DNA of 64,000 bases from Marichromatium gracile (GTDB lineage Bacteria; Pseudomonadota; Gammaproteobacteria; Chromatiales; Chromatiaceae), in the NCBI RefSeq assembly GCF_004343155.1, contig NZ_SMDC01000006.1, positions 143,513 through 207,512 of the forward strand, in the 5' to 3' direction. How positions within the stretch are numbered: position 1 is the first letter of the stretch; each line of letters opens with the position of its first letter. A program made the position numbers and the translations under genes. Positions 18,068 through 28,524 of the stretch are shown here, piece after piece. Under the pieces are notes generated by a model. That model was given only the letters and a program-made list of their open reading frames with translations. It did not search any database and was not told the DNA's origin.

Positions 18068-19059
18068 GCCCCGCCGCCCGGGACACGGCCGCGGCAGGGC
18101 TGCCGTGGCGCCCGTGCGCGACCCGCGAGATGCTCGAGGCGCGCGCGGCGATGCTCGCGCGCATCCGCGCCTTCTTCGCCGCCGCCGGGGTGCTCGAGGT
18201 CGAGACCCCGCTGCTCTCGCGCGCGGCGGTCACCGATCCGGCGCTGACCAGCCTGGCGGTGCGCCCCGGTACCGGGGTCGCCGGGGGCTATCTGCACACC
18301 TCGCCCGAGTTCGCGATGAAGCGCCTGCTGGCCGCGGGCTCGGGGCCGATCTACCAGATCTGCAAGGTGTTCCGCGACGACGAGCGCGGGCGCTGGCACC
18401 ACCCCGAGTTCAGCCTGCTCGAATGGTATCGCCCGGGCTGGGACTATCAGCGCCTGATCGACGAGGTCGCCGCGCTGGTGCGCGCCGCGCTCGACCGCCC
18501 GGCGCTCGCCGTCGAGCGGGTGAGCTATCGCGCGCTGTTTCGCGACGGGCTCGGCATCGACCCTTGGGAGACCTCGGTGGCGGCGCTGCGCGACTGTGCG
18601 CGCCGCGTCGGGATCGGCGGGGTCGAGGGGCTGGAACTCGACCGCGACGGCTGGCTCGACCTGCTGCTCAGTCATCGGCTGGAGTCGGGGCTGGGGCGCG
18701 GTCGGTTGAGCTTCGTCCACGATTATCCGCCGAGCCAGGCGGCGCTGGCGCGGGTGCGCCCGGGCGCGGCCCCGGTGGCCGAGCGCTTCGAGCTCTATGT
18801 CGAGGGCGTGGAGCTGGCCAACGGCTTCCAGGAGCTGACCGATGCCGCCGAGCAGCGCGCCCGCTTCGACGCCGACCTCGACTGGCGCCGTGCCAACGGG
18901 CAGGCCGAGGTGCCGACCGATGTGCACTTCCTCGCCGCGCTCGAGGCTGGGCTGCCGGAGAGCGCCGGGGTCGCCCTCGGGCTCGATCGGTTGCTGATGA
19001 TCGCCACCGGCGCGCCCGACATCGACGCCGTGCTCGCCTTCCCGGTCGAGCGCGCCTGA
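18064..19059 (+). CDS. epmA: EF-P lysine ligase EpmA (GenX/PoxA)
   Basis: Class II lysyl-tRNA synthetase paralogue without an anticodon-binding domain; it attaches beta-lysine to K34 of EF-P. The 331-aa length fits the family (about 325). Motif 2 is visible as [28 protein letters not shown] and motif 3 as [11 protein letters not shown]. The ATG at 18064 overlaps the efp stop by four bases (ATGA). With epmB this completes the EF-P modification set apart from EpmC, the hydroxylase, which is not seen here. Confidence 0.96.
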   Translation: MSPAARDTAAAGLPWRPCATREMLEARAAMLARIRAFFAAAGVLEVETPLLSRAAVTDPALTSLAVRPGTGVAGGYLHTSPEFAMKRLLAAGSGPIYQICKVFRDDERGRWHHPEFSLLEWYRPGWDYQRLIDEVAALVRAALDRPALAVERVSYRALFRDGLGIDPWETSVAALRDCARRVGIGGVEGLELDRDGWLDLLLSHRLESGLGRGRLSFVHDYPPSQAALARVRPGAAPVAERFELYVEGVELANGFQELTDAAEQRARFDADLDWRRANGQAEVPTDVHFLAALEAGLPESAGVALGLDRLLMIATGAPDIDAVLAFPVERA

Positions 19060-19141
19060 ACTGCCCGGGCGGTCGCCAGCCGGCGACCTGTCCGGTGCTG
19101 TTATCCTCATCTTCCTTGCCAAGTCCGTCGACATCAACGCC

Positions 19142-22100
19142 TTGACCGAGCAATCGTTCCCCGCCGATTCCGAACTGGAGCGCTGTCTGCTCCAGGACCG
19201 CCCGACCCTCGGGCGCCGTCTCAAGGGGCTGCGCCGCCGTGCCCGCGCCGGTCAGCCCTTCGAGCGCGGTCTGCACGCGCTGTGGCAGCGCCTGCGCGCC
19301 TCGCAGGCACTGTGCGAGCGCCGTGGCGCGCTGGTCCCCGCGATCGACTATCCGCCGGCCCTGCCGGTCAGCGAGCGGCGCGAGGAACTCGCCGCGCTGA
19401 TCCGCGAGCATCAGGTGGTGGTGGTCTGTGGCGAGACCGGTTCGGGCAAGTCGACCCAGCTCCCCAAGCTCTGTCTCGACCTCGGTCGCGGCCGGTTCGG
19501 GCGCATCGGTCATACCCAGCCGCGGCGCATCGCCGCGCGCAGTCTGGCCGCGCGGGTGGCGCAGGAGCTCGGCGGCGAGGTCGGCGCCCTGGTCGGCTAC
19601 AAGGTGCGTTTCCACGACCGCGTGCGCCCCGAGACCGCGATCAAGCTGATGACCGACGGCATGTTGCTCGCCGAGGTGCAGCAGGATCGCGATCTGCGCG
19701 AGTACGACACCCTGATCATCGACGAGGCCCACGAGCGCAGCCTCAACATCGACTTCCTGCTCGGCTATCTGCGCGGGGTGCTGGCGCGGCGCCCCGAGTT
19801 CAAACTGATCGTCACCTCGGCGACCATCGACCCGCAGCGCTTTGCCGATCACTTCGCCGACGCCGCTGGAAATCCGGCGCCGGTGATCGAGATCTCCGGG
19901 CGCACCTACCCGGTCGAGGTGCGCTACCGTCCGCCCGAGTCGCCGCACGCCGGCGAGCGCGACGAGTCGATGCAGCGGGCGATCTCGGACGCCGTCGGCG
20001 AGCTTGCCGCCCAGGGTCCGGGCGACGTGCTGGTGTTCCTCTCTGGCGAGCGCGAGATCCGCGAGACCGCCGAGACCCTGCGCAAGCACCATCCGCCCTC
20101 GACCGAGATCCTGCCGCTGTTCGCCCGTCAGGGGCCGCGCGAGCAGGCACGGGTGTTCCAGCCCCACAGCACCCGTCGGGTGGTGCTCGCCACCAATGTC
20201 GCCGAGACCTCGCTGACGGTGCCGGGCATCCGCTATGTGATCGACCCCGGCTTCGCCCGTATCAGCCGCTACAGCCACCGCACCAAGGTGCAGCGGCTGC
20301 CGGTCGAGCGCATCTCGCGCGCCTCGGCCGACCAGCGCAAGGGGCGCTGCGGGCGTGTCGCCGAGGGCATCTGTATCCGGCTCTACGACGAGGAGAGCTT
20401 CGCCGAGCGCGCCGCCTTCACCGAGCCGGAGATCGTGCGCACCAACCTCGCTGCGGTCATCCTGCAGATGAAGCTGCTCGGTTTCGGCGCGATCGAGCGC
20501 TTCCCCTTCATCGATCCGCCCGACGGGCGACTGGTGCGCGACGGCTACCGCACCCTCGAGGAGCTGGCGGCGATCGACGCCGCGGGCGAACTCACCGAGC
20601 TGGGACGACGGCTGGCGCGGCTGCCGGTCGATCCGCGCATCGGCCGGATGCTGCTCGCCGGGGCCGAGCGGCGCTGTCTGCGCGAGGTGCTGATCATCGC
20701 CGCGGCGCTGAGCGTGCAGGACCCGCGCGAGCGCCCCCACGATCAGCAGCAGGCCGCCGACGAGATCCACGCCACCTTCGCCCACGAGCATTCCGACTTC
20801 CTCGGCTTCGTCAATCTCTGGACCTTTCTCGAGCGCGAGCGCCATGCGCTCTCGCGCAACAAGTTCACCAAGCTCTGCCAGCGTCACTTCCTCTCGCCGA
20901 CCCGGGTGCAGGAGTGGCGCGATGTTCACGCCCAGCTGCGCGAGCAGATGCTGGAGATGGGCGACAAGGAGGACAGCACCGAGGGCGGCGAGGAGCAGAT
21001 CCATCGCGCCCTGCTCAGCGGGCTGCTCGGCAACATCGGCTTTCGCGATGGTCAGCGCGAGTATCTCGGCGCGCGCAACAGCCGTTTCCACCTCCACCCC
21101 AGCTCGGGGCTCTTCGCCCAGCCGCCGAAGTGGGTCGTCGTCGCCGAGCGGGTCGAGACCACGCGCCAGTACGGGCGCACCGTGGCGCAGGTGCAGCCGG
21201 CCTGGATCGAGGAGGCCGGGCGGCATCTGCTGCAGCGCAGCTACAGCGAGCCGCACTGGCAGTCGCGCGCCGGTCAGGTGGCGGCCTTCGAGCGCGTCAC
21301 CCTGTTCGGCGTCACCCTGGTGGCGCGCCGGCGCGTCAACTACGGCCCGATCAACCCCGGCGAGGCGCGCGAGATCTTCCTGCGCTTTGCGCTGGTCGAG
21401 GGCGACTTCAGCACCCGCGCGCCCTTCTGGCGGCACAATCAGGCGCTGATCGAGGAGATCCGCGCGCTCGAGGCCAAGTCGCGCCGCCGCGACATCCTCG
21501 TCGACGAGGAGGCGATCTACGCCTTCTATGCCGAGCGCGTGCCCTCGGGCATCTACTCGCGCCCGCAGTTCGAGCGCTGGCTGCGCGAGGCCAGCCGCGA
21601 CAACCCCAAGCTGCTGCACATGGGGCGCGCCGATCTGATGTGTCACGATGCCGCCGGGGTCGATGCGGCGCGCTTCCCCGACGCGCTCGCCGTCGGCGCC
21701 GCGCGGCTGCCGCTGGCCTATCACTTCGAGCCCGGCAGCGATGACGACGGGCTGACCCTGTCGGTACCGGTAGCGCTGCTCAACCAGGTCTCGGCCGAGC
21801 GCCTGGAGTGGCTGGTGCCGGGGCTGCTCGGTGAGCGCATCGAGGCGCTGCTGCGCGCGTTGCCGAAGTCCATCCGCCGCTCGCTGGTGCCGATCCCGGA
21901 CACCGCCGCGCAACTGGTCGCGCGGCTCCAGCCCGGCGACCGGCCGCTGCTCCAGGCGCTCGGCGAGGCGATCCGCGCGGTCAAGGGGGTGCACATCGCC
22001 GAGGACGCCTGGGACCCGACGGCGGTCCCCGAGCACCTGCGGATGAAGATCCGGGTGCTCGGCGACGAGGGCGCGACCCTGGCCGTCGACAGCGACCTGG

Positions 22101-23080
22101 CGCGGTTGCGCCGACGTTTCGCCGCGCACGCCGAGCAGGGCTTCGCCGATCTCCCCGATCCCGGGCTGGAGCGCGACGGCCTCACCCGCTGGGATTTCGA
22201 GGCGCTGCCCGAGCGCGTCGAGCTGGAGCGCGGCGGGATCCGTCTGAGCGGTTTCCCGGCGCTGGTCGATCAGGGCGAGACGGTGGCGGTGCGGGTGCTC
22301 GACGCCGAGGCGCGCGCCGCCGCGGCGCATCGTCACGGGGTGCGACGGTTGTTCGCGCTGCATCTCGGGCAGGAGCTGCGCCAGTTGCGTCGTCAGTTGC
22401 CGCAGCTCGATCGGATGCGGCTGCAGTACGCCAAGGCGCCGCAGCCCGAGTCGGCCGACGGCGAGGAGGGCGCGCGACGACTGCGCGAGGCCGATCTCGC
22501 CGAGGCGCTGATCGCGCGCGCGCTCGATCGTACCTTCCTCGCCGAGGACGACGCGCCGATCCGCACCCGCGCCGCCTTCGAGGCGCGCCTGGCCGAGCGC
22601 CGCGGCGCGCTCGCCGCCGAGACGCGTGCGGTGTGCGCGCTCGCCGGCGAGATCCTCGACGTCTACCAGCGGGTGCGCAAGACGCTCGCCGGGATCAATC
22701 AGATCAACTGGATGCATGCGGTGCTCGACATCCGCGCCCAGCTCGACGCCCTGGTCTTCCGCGGTTTCCTCGATGCCGTGGCGCCGGAGCGGCTGCGCCA
22801 CTACCCGCGCTATCTCAAGGCGATCGAGCAGCGTCTCGACAAGCTGCCGCTGGGCGCTGCGCGCGATCGCCAGTGGATGAACGAAATGGCCCCGCTGCAG
22901 TCCCAGTGGCGCGAGCGGATGGAGGCGGCGCGCGCCGCCGGTCGCGACGACCCGCGCCTCGACGAGATCCGCTGGCTGCTCGAGGAGTTGCGGGTGTCGC
23001 TGTTCGCCCAGCAGCTCGGCACCGACGGCCCGGTCTCGGTCAAGCGCATCCGCGCGCGCTGGCGCGAACTCGGGTTGTGA
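19142..23080 (+). CDS. hrpA: ATP-dependent RNA helicase HrpA
   Basis: DEAH-box helicase of 1312 aa, about the length of E. coli HrpA (1300). Walker A GETGSGKST is at residues 97-105. The DEAH motif is in IIDEAHERSLNIDFLLGYL, then TSATID and the motif VI region QRKGRCGR, followed by the HA2/OB domains and a long C-terminal region (DUF3418-like). HrpA acts on stalled or colliding ribosomes and mRNA in other bacteria. The start is a TTG at 19142 without a clear ribosome site, so the true start could be a little downstream. The ABC gene starts 37 bases after the stop. Confidence 0.95.
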   Translation: MTEQSFPADSELERCLLQDRPTLGRRLKGLRRRARAGQPFERGLHALWQRLRASQALCERRGALVPAIDYPPALPVSERREELAALIREHQVVVVCGETGSGKSTQLPKLCLDLGRGRFGRIGHTQPRRIAARSLAARVAQELGGEVGALVGYKVRFHDRVRPETAIKLMTDGMLLAEVQQDRDLREYDTLIIDEAHERSLNIDFLLGYLRGVLARRPEFKLIVTSATIDPQRFADHFADAAGNPAPVIEISGRTYPVEVRYRPPESPHAGERDESMQRAISDAVGELAAQGPGDVLVFLSGEREIRETAETLRKHHPPSTEILPLFARQGPREQARVFQPHSTRRVVLATNVAETSLTVPGIRYVIDPGFARISRYSHRTKVQRLPVERISRASADQRKGRCGRVAEGICIRLYDEESFAERAAFTEPEIVRTNLAAVILQMKLLGFGAIERFPFIDPPDGRLVRDGYRTLEELAAIDAAGELTELGRRLARLPVDPRIGRMLLAGAERRCLREVLIIAAALSVQDPRERPHDQQQAADEIHATFAHEHSDFLGFVNLWTFLERERHALSRNKFTKLCQRHFLSPTRVQEWRDVHAQLREQMLEMGDKEDSTEGGEEQIHRALLSGLLGNIGFRDGQREYLGARNSRFHLHPSSGLFAQPPKWVVVAERVETTRQYGRTVAQVQPAWIEEAGRHLLQRSYSEPHWQSRAGQVAAFERVTLFGVTLVARRRVNYGPINPGEAREIFLRFALVEGDFSTRAPFWRHNQALIEEIRALEAKSRRRDILVDEEAIYAFYAERVPSGIYSRPQFERWLREASRDNPKLLHMGRADLMCHDAAGVDAARFPDALAVGAARLPLAYHFEPGSDDDGLTLSVPVALLNQVSAERLEWLVPGLLGERIEALLRALPKSIRRSLVPIPDTAAQLVARLQPGDRPLLQALGEAIRAVKGVHIAEDAWDPTAVPEHLRMKIRVLGDEGATLAVDSDLARLRRRFAAHAEQGFADLPDPGLERDGLTRWDFEALPERVELERGGIRLSGFPALVDQGETVAVRVLDAEARAAAAHRHGVRRLFALHLGQELRQLRRQLPQLDRMRLQYAKAPQPESADGEEGARRLREADLAEALIARALDRTFLAEDDAPIRTRAAFEARLAERRGALAAETRAVCALAGEILDVYQRVRKTLAGINQINWMHAVLDIRAQLDALVFRGFLDAVAPERLRHYPRYLKAIEQRLDKLPLGAARDRQWMNEMAPLQSQWRERMEAARAAGRDDPRLDEIRWLLEELRVSLFAQQLGTDGPVSVKRIRARWRELGL

Positions 23081-23117
23081 AACAGACGGGCGTGGATGCG
23101 ATGAAGGAGCGTGAGCA

Positions 23118-24005
23118 ATGACGACGCCACTACTCGAGGCGTGCGAGCTGGTCAAGGTCTATCCCGGTGGCGTGCGCGCCGTCGCGGGTATCGGCTTCGC
23201 CGTCGGCGCCGGTGAGTGCTTCGGCCTGCTCGGTCCCAACGGCGCCGGCAAGACCACCACCCTGGAGATGCTCGAGGGGGTGCTGGCACCGAGTGGTGGC
23301 GAGGTGCGTTATCGTGGCCGGGCGCTCGACGCCGGTTATCGCGAGGTGGTCGGCATCCAGTTCCAGGCCACCGCGCTGCAGGACTTCCAGCGCGTCGGCG
23401 AGGCGCTGGAGATGTTCGCGCGGCTCTATCGGCGCAGCGCCGATCGCGACGAGCTGATCGCACTCTGCGACCTCGAGCCCATCCTCGGGCGCGACACCCG
23501 ACGCCTCTCCGGCGGTCAGCGTCAGCGCCTGCTGCTCGCCATCGCCCTGGTCAACGACCCCGAGCTGATCTTCCTCGACGAGCCCACCACCGGGCTCGAT
23601 CCACAGGCGCGCCGCAACTTCTGGCGGCTGATCGAGCGGGTGCGCGCGCGCGGCACCACCATCGTGCTGACCACCCACTACATGGAAGAGGCCGAGCGGC
23701 TGTGTGATCGCATCGCCATCGTCGACCACGGTCGGGTGATCGCCGAGGGTACGCCGGCGGCACTGCTGCGCGCGCACCTGCCGGCGGCGGTGGTGCGGCT
23801 GCCGGCGGCGGACTGGCCGGCGGGGCTGGCGCTGCCCGAGGGCGCGCGCCGGGTCGACGAGACCCTGGAGATCGCCACCGCGCAACTGGCCCCGGTGCTC
23901 GCCGAGCTGGCTGCCAGCGGCGCCGACCTCGATGCGCTGCGGGTCAAGGCGCCGACGCTCGAGGACCTGTTTCTGAAACTGACCGGTCACGCACTGCGGG
24001 GGTGA
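23118..24005 (+). CDS. ABC transporter ATP-binding protein (ABC-2 type exporter)
   Basis: A 295-aa ATPase. Walker A GPNGAGKT is at 39-46, Q-loop IQFQATAL near 80-87, signature LSGGQRQR at 130-137, Walker B IFLDEP at 151-156 and an H-loop in TTHYMEEAERL. The C-terminal extension (about 215-295) is typical of the drug- and polysaccharide-type exporters (NodI/DrrA/CcmA-like). GGAGCGTGAG precedes the ATG. The stop overlaps the start of the permease gene, so the two form one operon and one exporter. The substrate is unknown. Confidence 0.9.
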   Translation: MTTPLLEACELVKVYPGGVRAVAGIGFAVGAGECFGLLGPNGAGKTTTLEMLEGVLAPSGGEVRYRGRALDAGYREVVGIQFQATALQDFQRVGEALEMFARLYRRSADRDELIALCDLEPILGRDTRRLSGGQRQRLLLAIALVNDPELIFLDEPTTGLDPQARRNFWRLIERVRARGTTIVLTTHYMEEAERLCDRIAIVDHGRVIAEGTPAALLRAHLPAAVVRLPAADWPAGLALPEGARRVDETLEIATAQLAPVLAELAASGADLDALRVKAPTLEDLFLKLTGHALRG

Positions 24006-25042
24006 TGACGATGTGGCACCGGATCCTTGCCGTGCTGGTGGCGCGCAATCGCGAGTTCTACCGCGATCGCGCCGGCCTGGGGTGGAACGTGGTGATGCCG
24101 CTGGTGATCGTGGTGGCGCTGGCGGCGATCTTCCGCGCCGGCCCCGAGCCGGTGTTCAAGGTCGGGGTGCTGGGCGAGGGGGGCGCCGCGTCGCTGCCGC
24201 TGCTCACCCTCGAACACGTCGAGCAGGTGGCGGTGAGCGATCCGGCGGCGGCGCGCGCCAAGGTCGAGCGCCATCAGCTCGACCTGGTGGTCGACCTCAC
24301 CAGCGAGCCGCCCGGCTACTGGGTCAACGACGACTCGCCGAACGGCTATCTCGCCGAACGACTGCTGCTCGGCGGGCAGGGCGACGCGCCCGCCGAGGCG
24401 GGCCCGGCGCTCGAGGTCGAGCGCCGCGCGGTCAGCGGCGCGGCGGTGCGCTATATCGACTGGGTGCTGCCCGGGGTGCTGGCGCTCAACCTGATGTTCT
24501 CCAGCCTGTGGGGTGTCGGCTGGGTGATCGTGCGCTATCGCAAGAACGGGGTGCTGCGCCGACTCAGCGCGACCCCGCTGCGCGCCGCCGAGTTCCTCGT
24601 CGCCCAGGTGCTGTCGCGGCTGCTGGTGGTGCTCGGCTCGACCCTGGTGGTCTATCTCGGCGCGTCGGTGTTGATCGACGTGCCGATGCACGGCTCCTAT
24701 CTCGCCCTGGCGCTGGTGTTCGCCTGTGGCGCGTTGGCGATGATCAGCCTGGGGCTGATCGTCGCCGCGCGGCTGCGCACCGAGGAGCTGGCCGACGGCG
24801 TGCTCAACCTGCTGGTGTGGCCGATGATGCTGCTCTCGGGGGTGTGGTTCTCGCTGGAGGGCACCAGCGCGCTCGCCCAGGCGGTGGCGCCACTGCTGCC
24901 GCTGACCCACGTGGTCGACGCCGCCCGCGCGGTGATGATCGACGGCGCCGGGGTCGTCACGGTGCTGCCCGAGCTGGGCATCCTGCTCGCCTTCGCCGCC
25001 GCGCTGCTGGCGATCGCCGCCCGGCTGTTTCGCTGGGAGTAG
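24002..25042 (+). CDS. ABC-2 type transporter permease
   Basis: Membrane partner of the preceding ATPase, 346 aa. TM1 near 22-40 is followed by a large extracytoplasmic loop (about 45-150). Five more helices lie between 155 and 340, the ABC-2 layout with one helix before the loop and five after. The GTG at 24002 overlaps the upstream stop (GTGA); in-frame ATGs at 24005 and 24011 are also possible. The loop shows the IDWVLPGVLALNLM entry typical of YhfM/DrrB-like permeases. It ends just before repeat copy B. Confidence 0.88.
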   Translation: MMTMWHRILAVLVARNREFYRDRAGLGWNVVMPLVIVVALAAIFRAGPEPVFKVGVLGEGGAASLPLLTLEHVEQVAVSDPAAARAKVERHQLDLVVDLTSEPPGYWVNDDSPNGYLAERLLLGGQGDAPAEAGPALEVERRAVSGAAVRYIDWVLPGVLALNLMFSSLWGVGWVIVRYRKNGVLRRLSATPLRAAEFLVAQVLSRLLVVLGSTLVVYLGASVLIDVPMHGSYLALALVFACGALAMISLGLIVAARLRTEELADGVLNLLVWPMMLLSGVWFSLEGTSALAQAVAPLLPLTHVVDAARAVMIDGAGVVTVLPELGILLAFAAALLAIAARLFRWE

Positions 25043-25313
25043 AGCCGCCAGCCACCAGCTGCCAGCCGCCAGGAAGTTTGAACCGCAAAGCCGCAAAGAG
25101 CGCGAAGATTCAAGTTTCGGGCGATCGGCCTTCAGTCGCCAGCGGGTGTGCGCCTTCGACCACGGCACCGCCCGCTGTCAGCCGTGGCGCATGATCCAGA
25201 CAGCGGTCGTTGAGCGCAGCGCCGCTGGCGGCTGAAGGCTGGTCGCTGGAGGCTATTTTCCCCTTCGCGCTCTTCGCGGCTTGGCGGTTCAATCCCTTGA
25301 TCGCTGGTCGCTC
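25043..25313. repeat. dispersed inverted-repeat element, copy B
   Basis: This gene-free stretch separates two convergent genes. The left arm (25045-25145) has degenerate CCAGCCG heptamers, then TTGAACCGCAAAGCCGCAAA and GAGCGCGAAG. The right arm (25220-25312) is the mirror image: GGCGGCTGAAGGCTGGTCGC, then CTTCGCGCTCTTCGCGGCTT and GGCGGTTCAAT. The boxes in the two arms are nearly complementary, so a long stem could form. The unique centre (about 25146-25219) has no open frame of note. Heptamers here are few and decayed compared with copies A and C. Confidence 0.85.
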
Positions 25314-25718
25314 TTACGACCCGCGTCGGCCGGGCACGCTGAGGATCTCGACGCGGACCCGCGCCAGTCCCTTGTGGAGCATGTCGAGCTTGGCGGCGGC
25401 GGCGCGCGAGAGGTCGATGATGCGGCCCTTGATGAAGGGGCCGCGATCGTTGATCCGCACCACGATGCTCTTGCCGGTGGCGGTGTCGGTGACGCGCACC
25501 TTGGTGCCGAGCGGCAGGGTCTTGTGCGCGGCGCTCAGTCGGTTCTTGTCGTACGGGGTGCCGCTGGCCGTCGGTAGCCCGTGGAGGCTGTCGTGATAGT
25601 AGGAGGCGATGCCTTTCTGGACGTCGCCGGGGGTGACCTTGGCCGAGACCTGGGCCGCGGGGAGGACGAGCAGCGCGGCGAGCGCGCCGCTACGGAGGAT
25701 GCCGGGGATTCTGTGCAT
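25314..25718 (-). CDS. RlpA-like double-psi beta-barrel protein
   Basis: Exported 134-aa protein of the RlpA family. A signal peptide (about 1-26, ending VSAK) precedes one double-psi beta-barrel domain with the hallmark segments [34 protein letters not shown] and [10 protein letters not shown], and a final [13 protein letters not shown]. The Asp in NDRGPF corresponds to a catalytic residue in RlpA lytic transglycosylases. A SPOR domain is absent, so targeting to septal denuded glycan is not expected. It may be a minor murein hydrolase. Its 3' end faces repeat copy B. Confidence 0.88.
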   Translation of the reverse strand: MHRIPGILRSGALAALLVLPAAQVSAKVTPGDVQKGIASYYHDSLHGLPTASGTPYDKNRLSAAHKTLPLGTKVRVTDTATGKSIVVRINDRGPFIKGRIIDLSRAAAAKLDMLHKGLARVRVEILSVPGRRGS

Positions 25719-25893
25719 GAGGCCAACCTGATTCTGTTGTATTGCGGCGCATGGATACCCCGTCCCGCGCTGGTGTGCGGGACGGGTGAGCGCCGTGATT
25801 CAGAGGTTGGCGCGAGTCTATAGGGAAACCACCTAGGGGTAAACCCTTAATCCGCTCGGGCGGATGCTTCCGCCGTGTCCCTGGGGCCGTCCA

Positions 25894-28524
25894 TCAGGTC
25901 GCCGAGGTGTCGTCGGAGGGCTGCAGTCGTTCGCACTCCATCGTCCCCATCGGGCCGACCAGGCGTGCCGGCAGTCGCGGTGCGGCGCTGATCAGCGAGA
26001 CCACCACCGAGGCGAGATAGGGGATCGACTGCACCAGCAGCACCGCCGCCCAGATGCGCACGTCGAGCATGTAGCCATCGTCACGCAGCAGCACCAGCAC
26101 CGCGCCGAGCCATAGCGCGACCACGAACAGCGCCTCCTCGCGGGCGTCGAGCAGGGCGCGCACCGCGGCCGGCGCGCTGGCGAGCTTGGGGGTGCGGAAG
26201 AAACCGAGCCTGCCGCTGGCCAGGGCGCCGAACATCGCCCGCGAGATGGTGTGCGAGAGCGCCAGACCGGCGAGGCCCGCGGCGAGGCTCTGGCGCAGGG
26301 TGGCGGTGACGCGGCGGCGATAGAGGAAGAAGCTCTTCGACATCTTGAAGCCGAACATCACCAATGGGACCAGGGCGACGGTGATATAGGGCGGGGTGAC
26401 CTCGCTCGGGAACATCACCATCGCCACCGTCCAGCCGAGCGCGGCGAGGTTGAACAGCAGGTTGATGCCGTCGGCGAACCACGGCAGCCAGCCGGCGAGG
26501 AAGTGATAGCGCTGCCCGGCGGTGAGCGCGGTCTTGCGCAGCCCGAACAGCTCGCGCCAGTGGTGGATGAGGATGCGCACCGCGCCGTAGGCCCAGCGAT
26601 AGCGCTGTTTCTTGAAGTCGGAGAAGGTGTCGGGCATCAGCCCGCGGCCATAGGTGCAGGGGATGTAGAGGGCCTTGTGGCCGGCCTCGAACACCCGCAG
26701 CCCGAGCTCGGCGTCCTCGGTGATGCACCACTCCGACCAGCCGCCGTCCTCGAGCGGTCCGCGCCGGATCATCGTCATGGTGCCGTGCTGGATGATGGCG
26801 TTGCGCTCGTTGCGGGTGACCATGCCGATGTGGAAGAAGCCGCGATACTCGGCCATGCACATCGCCTTGAAGGCGTTCTGGTCGGCGTCGCGATAGTCCT
26901 GCGGGGCCTGGACGATGCCGACCTCGGGATCGGCGAAGGCCGGCACCAGGTCGCGCAGCCAGTTCGGCGAGACGATGTAGTCGGCGTCGATCACCGCCAC
27001 CACCTCGGCGTCGGGATGGGTGTGGCGCAGCGCAAAGTTGAGCGCGCCGGCCTTGTAGCCCTCGAGTGGCGCGACGTGGAAGAAGCGGAAGCGCGCGCCG
27101 AGCCGTGCGCAGTGTGCCTCGACCGGGCGCCACACCGCCTCGTCCTTGGTGTTGTTGTCGATCACCAGGACCTCGAAGCGCGGATAGTCGAGCGCGGCCA
27201 GGGCATCGAGGGTCTCGATCAGCAGCTCCGGGGGCTCGTTGTAGGCCGGGACCTGGACCGAGACCAGCGGCAGTGCGTCATCGGGCAGTTGGTGGCGCGG
27301 GAAGGCGCGGCGCCAGCGGCGCAGCCACAGCGATTCGGCCCACTCGTGCGCCTCGGCCGAGACCAGCACGATCACCCCGACGCCGCCGAGCAGCAGCAGG
27401 ATGCCGACGACCGCAGTCGCCGGGGTCATGTACTGACGGGTGTAGTCGTAGACGATCCACACCGCGGCGGTGGAGATGGCGTAGGTGACGATCGCCAGGA
27501 ACCCCTTGCCCTTGCTCGACAGGGTGGCGCTGTCGCGATAGAGGAAGGCGAGCAACAGCACCGCCATCAGCACCGAGAGCGCGGCCAGTTCCTGCCAGTC
27601 GGGGATGCGCACCACCGGCTGGGTGAGGGTGAACTTGGGCTGGCGCTCGACGTCGTAGACGCCCCAGTAGGTGCCGATCGAGCCCTCGATCTTCATCTTC
27701 CAGGGTTGATCGAAGGCCTCCATCACGTAATAGACATAGCCCTCGGCCTCGGCGTGGGCGAGGAAACGTCGCAGGAAGCGGGTCTGGTTGGCCGGCGAGG
27801 GCTCGGCGCCGCGGTTGCGCCGGCCGTTGCTCGGCCAACCGACCTCGCCGATGATCACCTGCTTGTCGGGGAAGGCGGCCTTGACCTGTTCGTAGCGCGA
27901 GATGGCGTAATCCACCGCCTCGTCGTAGGGCACGCCCTCCCAGTAGGGCAGCAGGTGAATGGTGATGAAGTCGACGTGTTCGGCGAGCTTGGGATATTTC
28001 AACCAGACGTGCCAGGGCTCGGCGGTGCTCACCGGCAGCCAGGTGGTCTTGCGCACCTGGTCGAGATAGTCCATCAGCGTCGCCACCGAGACGTCGCGGC
28101 GCAGGATTGCCTCGTTGCCGACGATCACCCGCACCACGTTGCGATAGCCCTCGGCGAGCACCTGGTGCAGGCGTTCGAGTTCGCGCTCGTTGACCTCGGT
28201 GTCCGGGCCGACCCAGGCGCCGAGGGTGACGTTGAGATCGTGCGCGGCGGCCAGCCGGGGCACTGCCGCCAGGGTGTCCTCGACGGTATAGGTGCGCACC
28301 GCATAGGCATCGCCCTGGAGCAGCGCCAGATCGGCGTCGATCTCCTCGACCGAGGGGTAGATGTGCTCGCTGGGGTCGTCGTCGGCGTGCATCGGCGCGA
28401 ACGAGAAGCCCTGGATGCGAGAGGGCCAGGGTGGCTCGTCGTCGGGCTGGTTGAGCAGCGCCCAGGCGGCGATGGTGAGCAGGGCGATCAGGATCGGGAT
28501 GAGGAAGTTGCCGGCGCGTCTCAT
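25894..28524 (-). CDS. GH17-GT2 bifunctional glucan synthase-like membrane protein
   Basis: An 876-aa fusion. TM1 (about 5-22) precedes a GH17-like domain (about 35-330) with GFSFAPMHADD and the likely acid residue in VIIGEVGWPSNG. Two to three TM helices follow (about 345-430), then a processive GT2 domain (about 455-720) with DNNTKDEA, the DAD of AVIDADYIVSP, TEDAELGLR and QRYRW, and a C-terminal TM block. GH17 enzymes act on beta-1,3-glucan, so this protein may make and trim a beta-(1,3/1,6)-glucan such as a periplasmic or exopolysaccharide glucan (NdvB/NdvC-like, inferred). The start at 28524 overlaps the upstream gene by four bases (ATGA). Confidence 0.85.
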   Translation of the reverse strand: MRRAGNFLIPILIALLTIAAWALLNQPDDEPPWPSRIQGFSFAPMHADDDPSEHIYPSVEEIDADLALLQGDAYAVRTYTVEDTLAAVPRLAAAHDLNVTLGAWVGPDTEVNERELERLHQVLAEGYRNVVRVIVGNEAILRRDVSVATLMDYLDQVRKTTWLPVSTAEPWHVWLKYPKLAEHVDFITIHLLPYWEGVPYDEAVDYAISRYEQVKAAFPDKQVIIGEVGWPSNGRRNRGAEPSPANQTRFLRRFLAHAEAEGYVYYVMEAFDQPWKMKIEGSIGTYWGVYDVERQPKFTLTQPVVRIPDWQELAALSVLMAVLLLAFLYRDSATLSSKGKGFLAIVTYAISTAAVWIVYDYTRQYMTPATAVVGILLLLGGVGVIVLVSAEAHEWAESLWLRRWRRAFPRHQLPDDALPLVSVQVPAYNEPPELLIETLDALAALDYPRFEVLVIDNNTKDEAVWRPVEAHCARLGARFRFFHVAPLEGYKAGALNFALRHTHPDAEVVAVIDADYIVSPNWLRDLVPAFADPEVGIVQAPQDYRDADQNAFKAMCMAEYRGFFHIGMVTRNERNAIIQHGTMTMIRRGPLEDGGWSEWCITEDAELGLRVFEAGHKALYIPCTYGRGLMPDTFSDFKKQRYRWAYGAVRILIHHWRELFGLRKTALTAGQRYHFLAGWLPWFADGINLLFNLAALGWTVAMVMFPSEVTPPYITVALVPLVMFGFKMSKSFFLYRRRVTATLRQSLAAGLAGLALSHTISRAMFGALASGRLGFFRTPKLASAPAAVRALLDAREEALFVVALWLGAVLVLLRDDGYMLDVRIWAAVLLVQSIPYLASVVVSLISAAPRLPARLVGPMGTMECERLQPSDDTSAT

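Noticed and set aside
18668..23155. 1495-codon minus-strand open frame antisense to epmA/hrpA
   Set aside because: It mirrors hrpA, lacks any motif and is Arg/Gly/Asp/His-rich as expected for the reverse frame of high-GC coding DNA.
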